Shown piece after piece: positions 35,187 through 43,258 of a DNA stretch of 64,000 nucleotides. The notes beneath the pieces are model-generated. The model had not been told where the DNA came from, made no database searches, and was given only the letters and a program-made list of their open reading frames with translations. The DNA is from Ferruginibacter sp. (GTDB lineage Bacteria > Bacteroidota > Bacteroidia > Chitinophagales > Chitinophagaceae), in contig JABFRP010000005.1 in the NCBI GenBank assembly GCA_013141115.1, positions 62,001-126,000 of the forward strand, in the 5' to 3' direction. Within the stretch, counting starts at the first letter, position 1, and every line of letters starts with the position of its first letter. The translations under genes were made by a program, and so were the position numbers.

Positions 35187-36128
35187 ATGCTACGCATGCC
35201 GGGGTTGGCGCATAACTATACCGATTCTTTGCCACCTAAAAAACTGGCCATTACCCTGCAAATGGCTGAGGAAAATTTTGCAGCCGATTCCATTAGTTGC
35301 ACCATTCCATTTAGCCGTGCCGGTAATTTAATTTTAATTAGAGCAAAAGCTGATACCATTACCGGTAATTTTATATTAGATACTGGTGCTCCTGGTTTGG
35401 TACTCAATATTACTTACTTTAGAGACTATGCCAGCACTACCGATCATAATGAAGAGCAAAGTGGAATTACTGGCACCGCATCCGGGGTTAGAAAAACCGA
35501 AGTAAAAGAATTGTCTTTTGGTTGTATTAAAAATATTGCTGTGCCGGCCGACCTGCTCAGTCTGGGCCATTTAGAGAATTTAAAAGGCATAAAAATTCTC
35601 GGGCTTATCGGCCTCTCTTTATTTCAGCAGTTTGAAATGATCATTGATTATGAAAATAATTTATTGCACCTGCACCGCTTTGGTAAAAAAGATAAGAACA
35701 CTTATCAAAATGCTATGCTTGCCGATACTTCAAAATACAATGTGGTACCTATAGAAATATGGAATAATAAAATGGTAACCCGTACAACCATGGCAGGTAA
35801 AAAGCTGCGGCTTATTATAGACTCTGGTGCCGAATCTAATTTGCTGGACAGCCGGTTGCCTGCTAAAATTTTTGAGAATGTAGAAATTTTAAAACGTGTG
35901 CAACTGAATGGCGCAGGCGATAAAAAGGTAGAGGCGCTTTATGGTAATCTCAGTAATCTAACCATCGGTAATCAAAACACGGGCAGCCTGCCGGTAATTA
36001 TTACCAACCTGGAAAAGACCTGCCTTGCAGATAATAGTTGTATCGACGGTATTTTAGGATTTGATTTTCTCTCTTTACATAAAATAGGGTTTAACTTTGT
36101 AAACAATAAAATGTACATCTGGAAATGA
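35187..36128 (+). CDS. Retropepsin-like aspartyl protease family protein, 313 aa from the first ATG
   Basis: Two aspartyl protease half-sites are visible: FILDTGAPGLVLN near residue 66 and IIDSGAESNLLDS near 209, separated by a beta domain with LGLIGLSLFQQFEMIIDY and a second GILGFDFLSL. Pepsin-like monomeric proteases use exactly two such Asp residues. A run of hydrophobic codons (IITILLVMLRMPGLAHN) crosses the first ATG and looks like a signal peptide whose start codon is not visible upstream; the ATG at 35187 lies inside it. The true start may be a non-ATG codon at 35139-35163. The last base overlaps the next gene by 4 bp (ATGA). A periplasmic or exported protease is predicted. Confidence 0.75.
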   Translation: MLRMPGLAHNYTDSLPPKKLAITLQMAEENFAADSISCTIPFSRAGNLILIRAKADTITGNFILDTGAPGLVLNITYFRDYASTTDHNEEQSGITGTASGVRKTEVKELSFGCIKNIAVPADLLSLGHLENLKGIKILGLIGLSLFQQFEMIIDYENNLLHLHRFGKKDKNTYQNAMLADTSKYNVVPIEIWNNKMVTRTTMAGKKLRLIIDSGAESNLLDSRLPAKIFENVEILKRVQLNGAGDKKVEALYGNLSNLTIGNQNTGSLPVIITNLEKTCLADNSCIDGILGFDFLSLHKIGFNFVNNKMYIWK

Positions 36129-37564
36129 GGCGTTGTAATACCATATTATACCAATGGCTGGTGGTTTGCTTTATGGCTTTATTGTTGATGGCCGCTAAGT
36201 CTGCTCAGGCACAATACCCTATAAAAAATTATACGGTTAAAAATGGTAAAATGTTTATTGCATTAGGTAAAGATCTGCCTGCTGCTTCGCTGGATAGTTT
36301 TATAAAAAAATACGAACTGTTCGATCTTAATCTTGCACAATATTTTAAAACGGGTTCCGCTGATTCTTTACAAAAGCTGGGGTGGAAAATTGATATTGAC
36401 AATAAAGAAATATTGGTAATAAGCAAACCTTTATTTAGTGTTGATAATATTAATAATCCTGCTGATAAAATAGTGTTGACGCAAAAAGCAGGCAGCGAAG
36501 TACCAGCAGTTGCCAACCAGGTGCATTTTGGCTACAACCGGTTTAAAAATAAATTGCCTTTTGCTGTTACTGATTCGGTGGTAAGCTTTTTTTTGCGTGG
36601 CTTTACCAATGCCAACGTTGTACAACTGGCCGGTACTTTTACCAACTGGCAGTTTGGAGCATTGCCTATGGCAAAAACGGATAGCGGCTGGATAGCAAAA
36701 GTAAAATTGAGCGCAGGCAAACACCTGTATAAGTTTATAGTTGATGGTAACTGGCGCACAGATAGAGACAACAGCAACCAGGAGAATGATGGTATGGGTA
36801 ATGATAATTCTGTGTACTACAAAACAAATTATATTTTTAAACTGGAAGGCTATAGCAATGCCAAAAAAGTTTACCTGGCCGGAAGTTTTAATAACTGGCA
36901 AACTGATGATTTGCAAATGCGCCGTTATCCCGGCGGCTGGGCCATACCGGTATATTTATCGGAAGGTACACACACTTACCGTTTTATTGCTGATGACAAT
37001 TGGTTTATTGATCCTGCCAATCCGGATAAATTACCTAATGAGTTTAATGACTACAACTCAGTATTACGCATAGGCACACCATATGTGTTTTCGCTGGATG
37101 GTTTTACCGATGCTAAAAAAGTGGTGTTGCTGGGATCTTTTAATAACTGGAAGGATGATGAATTGCAGATGACTAAAACCGCTGCCGGCTGGCAATTACC
37201 GTACACATTGGGTCCAGGCAATTACGAGTATCGGTTAAAAATAGATGGCCAGCAAACTGCTGATGCTGCTACCAATGGCAATATAGCGCTGGTAATTTCG
37301 CCCAATTTTACCTTTAAATTAAAAGGCTATGCAAATGCCAAAACCGTTTGTGTAGCCGGCGATATTAATAACTGGAACCCAACTTCTTTTGCAATGAAAA
37401 GAGAAGGCGATGAGTGGATATTTAAAGCTCATCTTAATAAAGGCAAACACACTTACAAATTTGTGGTGGATGGAAAATGGATATTAGACCCTGCCAATAA
37501 ATTATGGGAACAAAATGAACTCCAAACCCGTAATTCTGTATTGTGGATGGATGTGGAGTTATAA
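36125..37564 (+). CDS. Secreted protein with four tandem AMPK-beta/CBM48-type glycogen-binding domains, 479 aa
   Basis: A signal peptide (residues 1-30, ending AQAQ) leads to a small N-terminal domain. Four E-set/CBM48-like repeats follow at about residues 155-230, 236-315, 320-390 and 394-479. Each has a strand with VxLAGxFxNW (AGTFTNWQF, AGSFNNWQTD, GSFNNWKDD, AGDINNWNP), a W-A/I-x-V step, GxHxYxFxVDGxW, and a Pro or Asp turn before the next. AMPK-beta and branching enzymes use this fold to bind alpha-glucans. The catalytic domain is absent, so it is probably a carbohydrate-binding surface protein. It overlaps the protease-like gene by 4 bp (ATGA), a coupled two-gene operon. Confidence 0.85.
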   Translation: MRRCNTILYQWLVVCFMALLLMAAKSAQAQYPIKNYTVKNGKMFIALGKDLPAASLDSFIKKYELFDLNLAQYFKTGSADSLQKLGWKIDIDNKEILVISKPLFSVDNINNPADKIVLTQKAGSEVPAVANQVHFGYNRFKNKLPFAVTDSVVSFFLRGFTNANVVQLAGTFTNWQFGALPMAKTDSGWIAKVKLSAGKHLYKFIVDGNWRTDRDNSNQENDGMGNDNSVYYKTNYIFKLEGYSNAKKVYLAGSFNNWQTDDLQMRRYPGGWAIPVYLSEGTHTYRFIADDNWFIDPANPDKLPNEFNDYNSVLRIGTPYVFSLDGFTDAKKVVLLGSFNNWKDDELQMTKTAAGWQLPYTLGPGNYEYRLKIDGQQTADAATNGNIALVISPNFTFKLKGYANAKTVCVAGDINNWNPTSFAMKREGDEWIFKAHLNKGKHTYKFVVDGKWILDPANKLWEQNELQTRNSVLWMDVEL

Positions 37565-37875
37565 TTTTTTTCTTCTTTGTAAAGCTTCAATAACAATATA
37601 ACTGCATCATTATAAAAATTACTGCTTTTATTTTATCCGCTACGTTTCTACATAATAAACTGTTGCAAAAATCTTCTCAAAAATATTTTTTTAAGGTTTA
37701 TGGTAATCCATTAACACTGTATTAATAAAATCAGCAATGCTCTGTTGCAGCCATATAAGTATAAATACCTGAAGCCTAAAGCCGCATTTGTACGGGTGAA
37801 AAAGCCTGTTTCAATAATTACCTTTAATCTTAATATTATGCAGACAGTATTTTACAAACCTTAAAACTATTGAAC
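37565..37875. other. Intergenic region, 311 bp
   Basis: AT-rich spacer after the glycogen-binding protein. A near-consensus -7 box TACCTTTA (37819-37826) lies 50 bp before the next start. No gene, hairpin or repeat that I can support. Confidence 0.4.
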
Positions 37876-39405
37876 ATGATCAACAAAAAACTTTCCATTA
37901 TTGTAGCGGCATTGCTATTTGTTAGCTTAACAGCTACTCAATGCAACAACAATAATAAAGAAGAAAGCAGTAAAGAAGAAACTAAAAGTAGTGGCAGCAG
38001 CATTACTCCCAAAGAATTACCGGTAGTGGTACCCGGCTTTAATTTTCCTGAAGATTCCAACACTATTTACAGTTGGATGAATAATAAAGGCTTTCCTAAT
38101 AACTACGATTCTGCCAGCGTATATAAACACGCTTGGGGCGTATGGGCAGGGTTAACTGCAAACTCCGGCGAAGTATTATATGGAGATTCGCTACGCATTT
38201 TTGAAACCTGGCTGGGCATTAGTGAGATACAGGATATGATTGTGGCAGGTGATACCAAGGGTGGTTGCGATGGAGCAGTTAAAAAAACAAGCCGTACTGG
38301 TTTGGAACATCCCCGACAGTTTGGCCATGGCCCTGCTGTATTTTTAAAACATGCTTTGCTGCGCAAAAAAAATAACGATACCATTGATGTAAACCCCGGT
38401 TTTTGGGTAACGGTTTCTTACGATCCTAATGCAGCATGTTATGCAAGCACCAACAGTATATTGAAACAATCGGTAATTAATAAATACGCTGTGGCAAATG
38501 GTATTGGTAATATTCCTGCGTTTCCGCAAAAATCTATCACTATTAAACCCACTTATATTGTTGGCTCGGCAACGGATAGCCTGATACAAATACCAGCATG
38601 GAACGGACCAAAAGATACCGCCTACAGTTCCAACTTATGGCCAACCGTAGTTTATGCCGATGTAAAGAACAGGCAGCAACCCAACAAAAAATTAATTCCG
38701 GCAGGTGCTAATGATAATGATCCTGCACATATAGCAGCGGCCACCTGTAATGTAAGCGATTTTGTAAATTTTAAAGTAGATGCAAAAATGGCTGCTTTTA
38801 TGAATAAGCAAGACAGCACACAGGGGTTAAGCGGTGGAGGAAAAGCTATTGCCGGGCAAGTAGCGATATTGGTAGCCATGCATGTTACCACTAAAGAGAT
38901 CTCTAACTGGACATGGCAAACCTATTACTGGACGCCTGATCCTTCAAATCCCTATAAACCCAGCTCTAACCTGGCAGCAAGCCTTATGCCTGCACAATTA
39001 CAAGGTACCGCAGCGGGGCATTATGCAGTAGTAACTTCTTATGCCATGGTAATACCTAATCAGCCATTAGTGGGAGGAACCAATAAGGGTGTAGTACCCA
39101 TTTATGGTTACAACCCTTATTTAGAATCCGGTTTTGATACTTCATTTAATGGAGGTAACCTGGTGTTTCCAAACAAGCTTAATCCAAGATTTTATTTTGG
39201 AGATCAAACCAATTGTATGACATGTCATACACTGGCAACACCTACTTCCTTAATGACCAAAGGCGGTGTTACTAACGATATTTATAGTACAGTTCAATAC
39301 ATCAGTAATAACGATCCCTTCTTTGTAAATAAAGTGCGGTTAGATTTTGCATGGAGTATACAAGGTACATTGATCAACGATGCGCCACCTGCTAAAAAAG
39401 AATAG
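37876..39405 (+). CDS. Monoheme cytochrome c-like lipoprotein, 509 aa
   Basis: A signal sequence (MINKKLSIIVAALLFVSLTAT) ends in Q-C followed by NNNN, a probable lipobox with an unusual Gln at -1. The C-terminus carries one heme-c site CMTCH, with Cys447, Cys450 and His451 inside a DQTNCMTCHTLAT context. Between lie unrecognised beta-rich segments with YSWMNNKGFPNNYDSASVYKHAWG, KTSRTGLEHPRQFGHGPAVFLKH and WTWQTYYWTPDPS. A monoheme lipoprotein of this size may act in a periplasmic electron-transfer step. I chose ATG 37876 over the TTG at 37870. A 38-bp palindrome follows the gene. Confidence 0.7.
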   Translation: MINKKLSIIVAALLFVSLTATQCNNNNKEESSKEETKSSGSSITPKELPVVVPGFNFPEDSNTIYSWMNNKGFPNNYDSASVYKHAWGVWAGLTANSGEVLYGDSLRIFETWLGISEIQDMIVAGDTKGGCDGAVKKTSRTGLEHPRQFGHGPAVFLKHALLRKKNNDTIDVNPGFWVTVSYDPNAACYASTNSILKQSVINKYAVANGIGNIPAFPQKSITIKPTYIVGSATDSLIQIPAWNGPKDTAYSSNLWPTVVYADVKNRQQPNKKLIPAGANDNDPAHIAAATCNVSDFVNFKVDAKMAAFMNKQDSTQGLSGGGKAIAGQVAILVAMHVTTKEISNWTWQTYYWTPDPSNPYKPSSNLAASLMPAQLQGTAAGHYAVVTSYAMVIPNQPLVGGTNKGVVPIYGYNPYLESGFDTSFNGGNLVFPNKLNPRFYFGDQTNCMTCHTLATPTSLMTKGGVTNDIYSTVQYISNNDPFFVNKVRLDFAWSIQGTLINDAPPAKKE

Positions 39406-39436
39406 TAAATAATTCCGTCGGCCTTATCCTCCTTCT

Positions 39437-39474
39437 TCAGCCATTATTTGCTTTGCAAAGCAAATAATGGCTGA
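39437..39474. terminator. Perfect 38-bp palindrome, probable terminator
   Basis: Positions 39437-39455 are the exact reverse complement of 39456-39474, with a TTTGCAAA centre. The hairpin lies 31 bases after the cytochrome-like gene and is followed by TTTTAAATT. No mismatch breaks it, which is more than a terminator needs. Confidence 0.75.
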
Positions 39475-39492
39475 TTTTAAATTAAATTTTAC

Positions 39493-40245
39493 ATGAAAAA
39501 GAAGTTACTCCAATCAACCCCTAAACCATTGTACGTTGGTTTTCCCTTGTATGATGATGTAACCCTGATGGATTTTTGTGGTGCCACAGAAGTTTTTGCT
39601 TTTCCGCCAGGGCCGGATGCCGCCTTTATACCGGTATGGTTAGCGGCAGAAAAAAAGCCGGTAAAAACTTCGGAAGGCACACATGTTTTTCCTACATACA
39701 GTTTTAAAGAAAAACATCCGCATATTGATATTTTGTTTGTGCCCGGCGGTGGTGCAGGTGGGGTAAGCAATGCCATGTTTGATAAAGATTTTCAGGCCTT
39801 CATTAAAAAAACTGCAGCAGGTGCTACATGGGTAGGTTCGGTTTGTGTAGGTGTATTTATACTGGCAGCAGCCGGTTTACTAAAAGATTGCAAAGCCACC
39901 ACTTACTGGAGCCAGGTACCTAATCTTGCCTTGCTGAAGAAAAAATTCAATCTTAAAATATCCAAGGGAAATCCGAGAGGTATTATTGATGATACAAAAA
40001 AAATATTTACAGGTGGCGGCATTTCTTCTTCACTTGATCTTGCATTAATGCTGGTGGAAAAAATAAAAGGCAAAACATACGCCGAAACTTCGCAGCTGTA
40101 CATACAATATGCACCCAACCCACCCGTGCATGCCGGCGACCCTGAGCAGGCACCCAAAAAACTGGTGGCCAAATTAGAACATGAAGGCACAGCATACAAT
40201 AAAATTTATTACGATGCAGTGCAAAAAATATTACAGCAACCATAA
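39493..40245 (+). CDS. DJ-1/PfpI family protein (isonitrile hydratase-like), 250 aa
   Basis: The DJ-1/PfpI core is visible: DDVTLMDFCGATEVFA near residue 15, DILFVPGGGAGGV near 78, and the nucleophile elbow GSVCVGVFILAAAGLL with Cys118. Downstream are TTYWSQVPNL and a GGGISSSLDLALMLV block, as in isonitrile hydratase-like members. Family members include amidases, hydratases and stress proteins; the reaction here is not certain. The C-terminus is Pro-rich and charged. It starts 19 bases after the palindrome and has 14 bp to the following lipoprotein gene, probably one transcript. Confidence 0.85.
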   Translation: MKKKLLQSTPKPLYVGFPLYDDVTLMDFCGATEVFAFPPGPDAAFIPVWLAAEKKPVKTSEGTHVFPTYSFKEKHPHIDILFVPGGGAGGVSNAMFDKDFQAFIKKTAAGATWVGSVCVGVFILAAAGLLKDCKATTYWSQVPNLALLKKKFNLKISKGNPRGIIDDTKKIFTGGGISSSLDLALMLVEKIKGKTYAETSQLYIQYAPNPPVHAGDPEQAPKKLVAKLEHEGTAYNKIYYDAVQKILQQP

Positions 40246-40259
40246 TTAAAATATTTACA

Positions 40260-40766
40260 ATGAAATTACTTTACGCATTTCTTTTTATTGCAGTAGTGTT
40301 AACCGCTTGTAATAATGAACAGGCCAATAATAAACCTGCAAACAAAATTGACGGCAGCTTTTTAAACGGCAGCTGGACTTACCGGAGTTTATTAAATGAT
40401 ACTGCATGGCAAAATGATTTTGATTCGCTGGAATTTGCTGCTGCCATAATGAATCTTAAAAAGATGGGTAATGATTCGGTAAGTGGATTATTATACTGGT
40501 CGCAAAATCCTTACCAGGGATTGAAGATCACCGGCAAATATTATTATAACGATACGGTAACCTGCTACTCATTAGTTGGTGTGGGAGATTCATCATTGGG
40601 CACTGCCGGATGGCAATACAATTACCAGGGTTATGTTGTTCCTCATTGGTCGCTTGGTGTAAACCAGGCCGATGTATTGGTGGGCAGTACTGTAAGGGCA
40701 AAGCCGCACAGTGGTGAACCAGCAGGGATTGTAGCAACTACATATATGGTGCGGAGGAGTAAGTAA
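40260..40766 (+). CDS. Small lipoprotein, 168 aa
   Basis: A lipoprotein signal (MKLLYAFLFIAVVLTAC) has the lipobox L-T-A-C, then a NNEQANNKP linker. The rest is a beta-rich domain: LNGSWTYRSLLNDTAW, DSVSGLLYWSQNPYQGLKITGKYYY, TAGWQYNYQGYVVPHWSLGV, DVLVGSTVRAKPHSGEP. No motif I recognise. It is probably co-transcribed with the DJ-1-like gene (14-bp gap) and anchored in the outer membrane. Confidence 0.7.
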   Translation: MKLLYAFLFIAVVLTACNNEQANNKPANKIDGSFLNGSWTYRSLLNDTAWQNDFDSLEFAAAIMNLKKMGNDSVSGLLYWSQNPYQGLKITGKYYYNDTVTCYSLVGVGDSSLGTAGWQYNYQGYVVPHWSLGVNQADVLVGSTVRAKPHSGEPAGIVATTYMVRRSK

Positions 40767-41050
40767 TGTGTTTATAAAAGTATAGGTGCAGGGAGAATTA
40801 CGTAATTGTTTTTTGCAACCTGCATAATAAACCAGTAACACTTTTAGTATTTAACCGGTAATTATTATGGTAGAAAATACTACAGCAGCAAGTAATATAA
40901 ACTGTAATACTTTAAAAATTTATAACGCAACATTGCTAAGCAAAACTACAGGCCATACCTGTTATTTTACCAAGTGTATTTAGTTGCACTTTTTATTAAC
41001 GAAAATTGTTGTTGGTATGCTTTTTGAAAAATAAAAGCAAATCTAATTCT

Positions 41051-41146
41051 ATGAGAGCAATATCTTTTTTAATTGTAGTGTGTCTTGTATTTGTAACATT
41101 AATGTTTACAGCTATCGCCCTTTTTATTTCAATGGTTTTAAATTAA
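41051..41146 (+). CDS. Short hydrophobic peptide, 31 aa, single membrane helix
   Basis: A 32-codon frame encodes a peptide with a charge near the start (M-R-A) followed by an unbroken hydrophobic stretch: SFLIVVCLVFVTLMFTAIAL and then FISMVLN. This is the profile of a small single-span membrane protein or toxin-like peptide. The ORF ends 13 bases before a perfect 14-bp hairpin. No homologue is known to me. It lies alone in a 460-bp spacer between a lipoprotein gene and an AraC regulator. Confidence 0.4.
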   Translation: MRAISFLIVVCLVFVTLMFTAIALFISMVLN

Positions 41147-41159
41147 ATTATTGCAGCTA

Positions 41160-41203
41160 CTGCATCATTATTGATTGTATAAACATAAACAATAATGATG
41201 CAG
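41160..41203. terminator. Perfect 14-bp inverted repeat, bidirectional terminator candidate
   Basis: CTGCATCATTATTG (41160-41173) pairs with CAATAATGATGCAG (41190-41203) around a 16-nt loop. It lies between the small ORF and the converging AraC gene, so either strand could use it. Confidence 0.6.
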
Positions 41204-41227
41204 ACTGTGCTAAAGTGAATTGGGAAT

Positions 41228-41797
41228 TTATACCGCCATTTTTACGGGCATGCTGCTGTAGTCATCAAGTCGCAACAATTTATATTCACTGGCATTAATG
41301 CCGGTAACTTTTTTAAATTGTGCCGAAAGATGGCTTACGCTGCTGTAATTCATCTGGTAAGCTATTTCACTTAAAGCAGTATCCTCCGCAATTAGCATTG
41401 CTTTTACTTTTTCTATTTTTTGTAAAATAATGTAGCGCTCTATACTTATGCCATTGGTTTTTTTAAAAACATTGGCTAAATAAGCATAGCTGTAATTGAG
41501 CTTGCTGCTTAAGTAATACGAAAACTTGGTAAGCAAAGGCTCGTTGGAAAAATGTATGGTTTCGGAAACGATAGTTTTTATTTTTTGAGCAATGAGTAAG
41601 TCTCTGTCAAAAATTAATTCCAGCCCTGTTTCTTTTAGTGCAGCATCCAGCTGGCGCAACTTATAATTAGATAAGTTTTCTTTCAGCTGTATTTTGCCAA
41701 TCATAATATCTTCTGCCTCTACTCCAAAACCGGCAAGTATATTATTCACTACAATTTTACAGCGAAGGCAGATCATGTTTTTTACATAAATAATCAT
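41228..41797 (-). CDS. AraC-type regulator with N-terminal Cys-x-x-Cys domain, 189 aa
   Basis: The C-terminal about 100 residues are an AraC HTH pair (LANVFKKTNGISIERYIILQKIEKV, then LSEIAYQMNYSSVSHLSAQFKKVTG). The N-terminus is a small domain (MIIYVKNMICLRCKIVVNNIL) with Cys-x-x-Cys, which resembles a heavy-metal-associated ferredoxin-like fold in sequence pattern, followed by LELIFDRDLL. AraC regulators with such a front domain are known in Bacteroidota near metal-transport genes. The sensed ligand cannot be read, though a metal is plausible. It is a single gene with 274 bp upstream. Confidence 0.8.
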   Translation of the reverse strand: MIIYVKNMICLRCKIVVNNILAGFGVEAEDIMIGKIQLKENLSNYKLRQLDAALKETGLELIFDRDLLIAQKIKTIVSETIHFSNEPLLTKFSYYLSSKLNYSYAYLANVFKKTNGISIERYIILQKIEKVKAMLIAEDTALSEIAYQMNYSSVSHLSAQFKKVTGINASEYKLLRLDDYSSMPVKMAV

Positions 41798-42071
41798 AAC
41801 ACTCGTTTTAAGATTAGTAGATAATATGTCGGATAGAAGTAGATAATAATCATGCCAAAAATGATTGTACTGATTTTTTTTTCTACTTTACGTTTAAAAT
41901 AATCACTTATTAAAAAATGATTTTAACATTAATTTTAAGCCACTAAATTTTTATACTACGTGGTAGCGAAGGTAAACTGCAAAGCAACAAAGGTGCTGTT
42001 GAAAAAATTAAAAAAGGATTAAAAAATAATTAAAATAATTATTGCAGCATTTTTAAATTGTATGTTGCGTT

Positions 42072-43127
42072 TTAATTTTCTACTCTAAAATATACTTTAT
42101 AATAATTTAAATTCATTTCCTCATCAAATCCTTTTTCTATTAATTCTTTATCACCATGAATGTAGATGTGAAAGTTTTTATCCAGCTTTAAAACGCTTTT
42201 AAAAGTTCGGGCTTGTTTTTTTACTGCTGCATTGGATATAGCAAATGAATCTGCAATTGGTGTATTGTATTCCTGCTCGTAACTGGCTTTGTAATTTTTA
42301 AATGATTGTATACCTTCTTCATTATTGATCACTTCAAAAGCAAATTCATCCATATTAAAAGTCTCGTTCTCTTTAAAGTATTTCATCGAGCGGTTAAGCA
42401 GGTCAATCTTATCTGTCTTGGTCAGATCGAAAGAGGTCTCCAGTTCTTTAGTAACAAAATCTTTATAAATACTTAACGTGGCACTGGTTTGATTATAATT
42501 ATCGTTACGCACTTTTAGTTTTAAAAAATCATCTACCCAATAGGCTGCATCTGTGCTGCGGTTAGTAAGGTCTATTACAGCAACTTTATAGCCTTCTTCT
42601 TTTTCTGAATTAAAAATAACGCAACCTTTATCCAGCTTTTTTATATTGATCGCTTCCTGCTGGTATCCCAATTCAAAATTGTTGTTATTGTTTTGTACAG
42701 TTAAATAAGTTTCTTTTGTTTCGGATTTAAATATGCCTATGGCATCATGTAATTCGCCTTCTATTTGCAACTTGTTAAAATAAGCAATATATAATTCTCC
42801 TGATTTTATTTTTGGGTGATTGGAGGCATCATATAAATGTTTGGCCAGTTGCTGGCTGTTGGCATGAAAAGTTTCCGGATCATTAAATATTATTTCTGCA
42901 AAATGAAATACTTCATTTAAATTAAGATCTTCACTGGGATGCGATAAGCGATAAATTTCAGTTGTTTTTTCAAACGGTGCCAGAAAGTACTGGATCAGTA
43001 TTTTATTTAAAACATCATCATTTATTTCAAACGGCTGTTCAGATAATTTATATTTTTCATCCAGTAATTTATTGCCGGTTTGGTGTATTGAAAGCGTTTG
43101 TAAAATGGCTTCAAAATTAGTGATCAT
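42072..43127 (-). CDS. Nucleoid-associated protein (NdpA/YejK family), 351 aa
   Basis: The family pattern is visible along the chain: N-terminal ILQTLSIHQTGNKLLDEKYKLSEQPFE, then HPKIKSGELYIAYFNKLQIEGELHDAIGIFKSE in pieces, a KVAVIDLTNRSTDAAYWVDDFLKL block, then FDLTKTDKIDLLNRSMKYFKENETF, and a C-terminal FRVEN. NdpA proteins bind nucleoid DNA; their exact role is unclear. No signal peptide. Single gene, divergent direction from no close neighbour; 131 bp separate it from the AraC regulator gene at 43259. Confidence 0.8.
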   Translation of the reverse strand: MITNFEAILQTLSIHQTGNKLLDEKYKLSEQPFEINDDVLNKILIQYFLAPFEKTTEIYRLSHPSEDLNLNEVFHFAEIIFNDPETFHANSQQLAKHLYDASNHPKIKSGELYIAYFNKLQIEGELHDAIGIFKSETKETYLTVQNNNNNFELGYQQEAINIKKLDKGCVIFNSEKEEGYKVAVIDLTNRSTDAAYWVDDFLKLKVRNDNYNQTSATLSIYKDFVTKELETSFDLTKTDKIDLLNRSMKYFKENETFNMDEFAFEVINNEEGIQSFKNYKASYEQEYNTPIADSFAISNAAVKKQARTFKSVLKLDKNFHIYIHGDKELIEKGFDEEMNLNYYKVYFRVEN

Positions 43128-43258
43128 TAGCAGTTATTTTTTTTGAAAATTTTGCGGCGAAGTTAGGTAGAGGAATTGTAATTGCGCAGTAATTGTTGCG
43201 GAGGAGTAGTAATATAAGAGATTAAAAAAATAATAACAGGAGGGTTATCGGGAATTAC

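Noticed and set aside
41080..41298. 72-codon plus-strand frame downstream of the lipoprotein gene
   Set aside because: It overlaps the better 31-codon hydrophobic frame, crosses the terminator, and runs antisense into the AraC gene.
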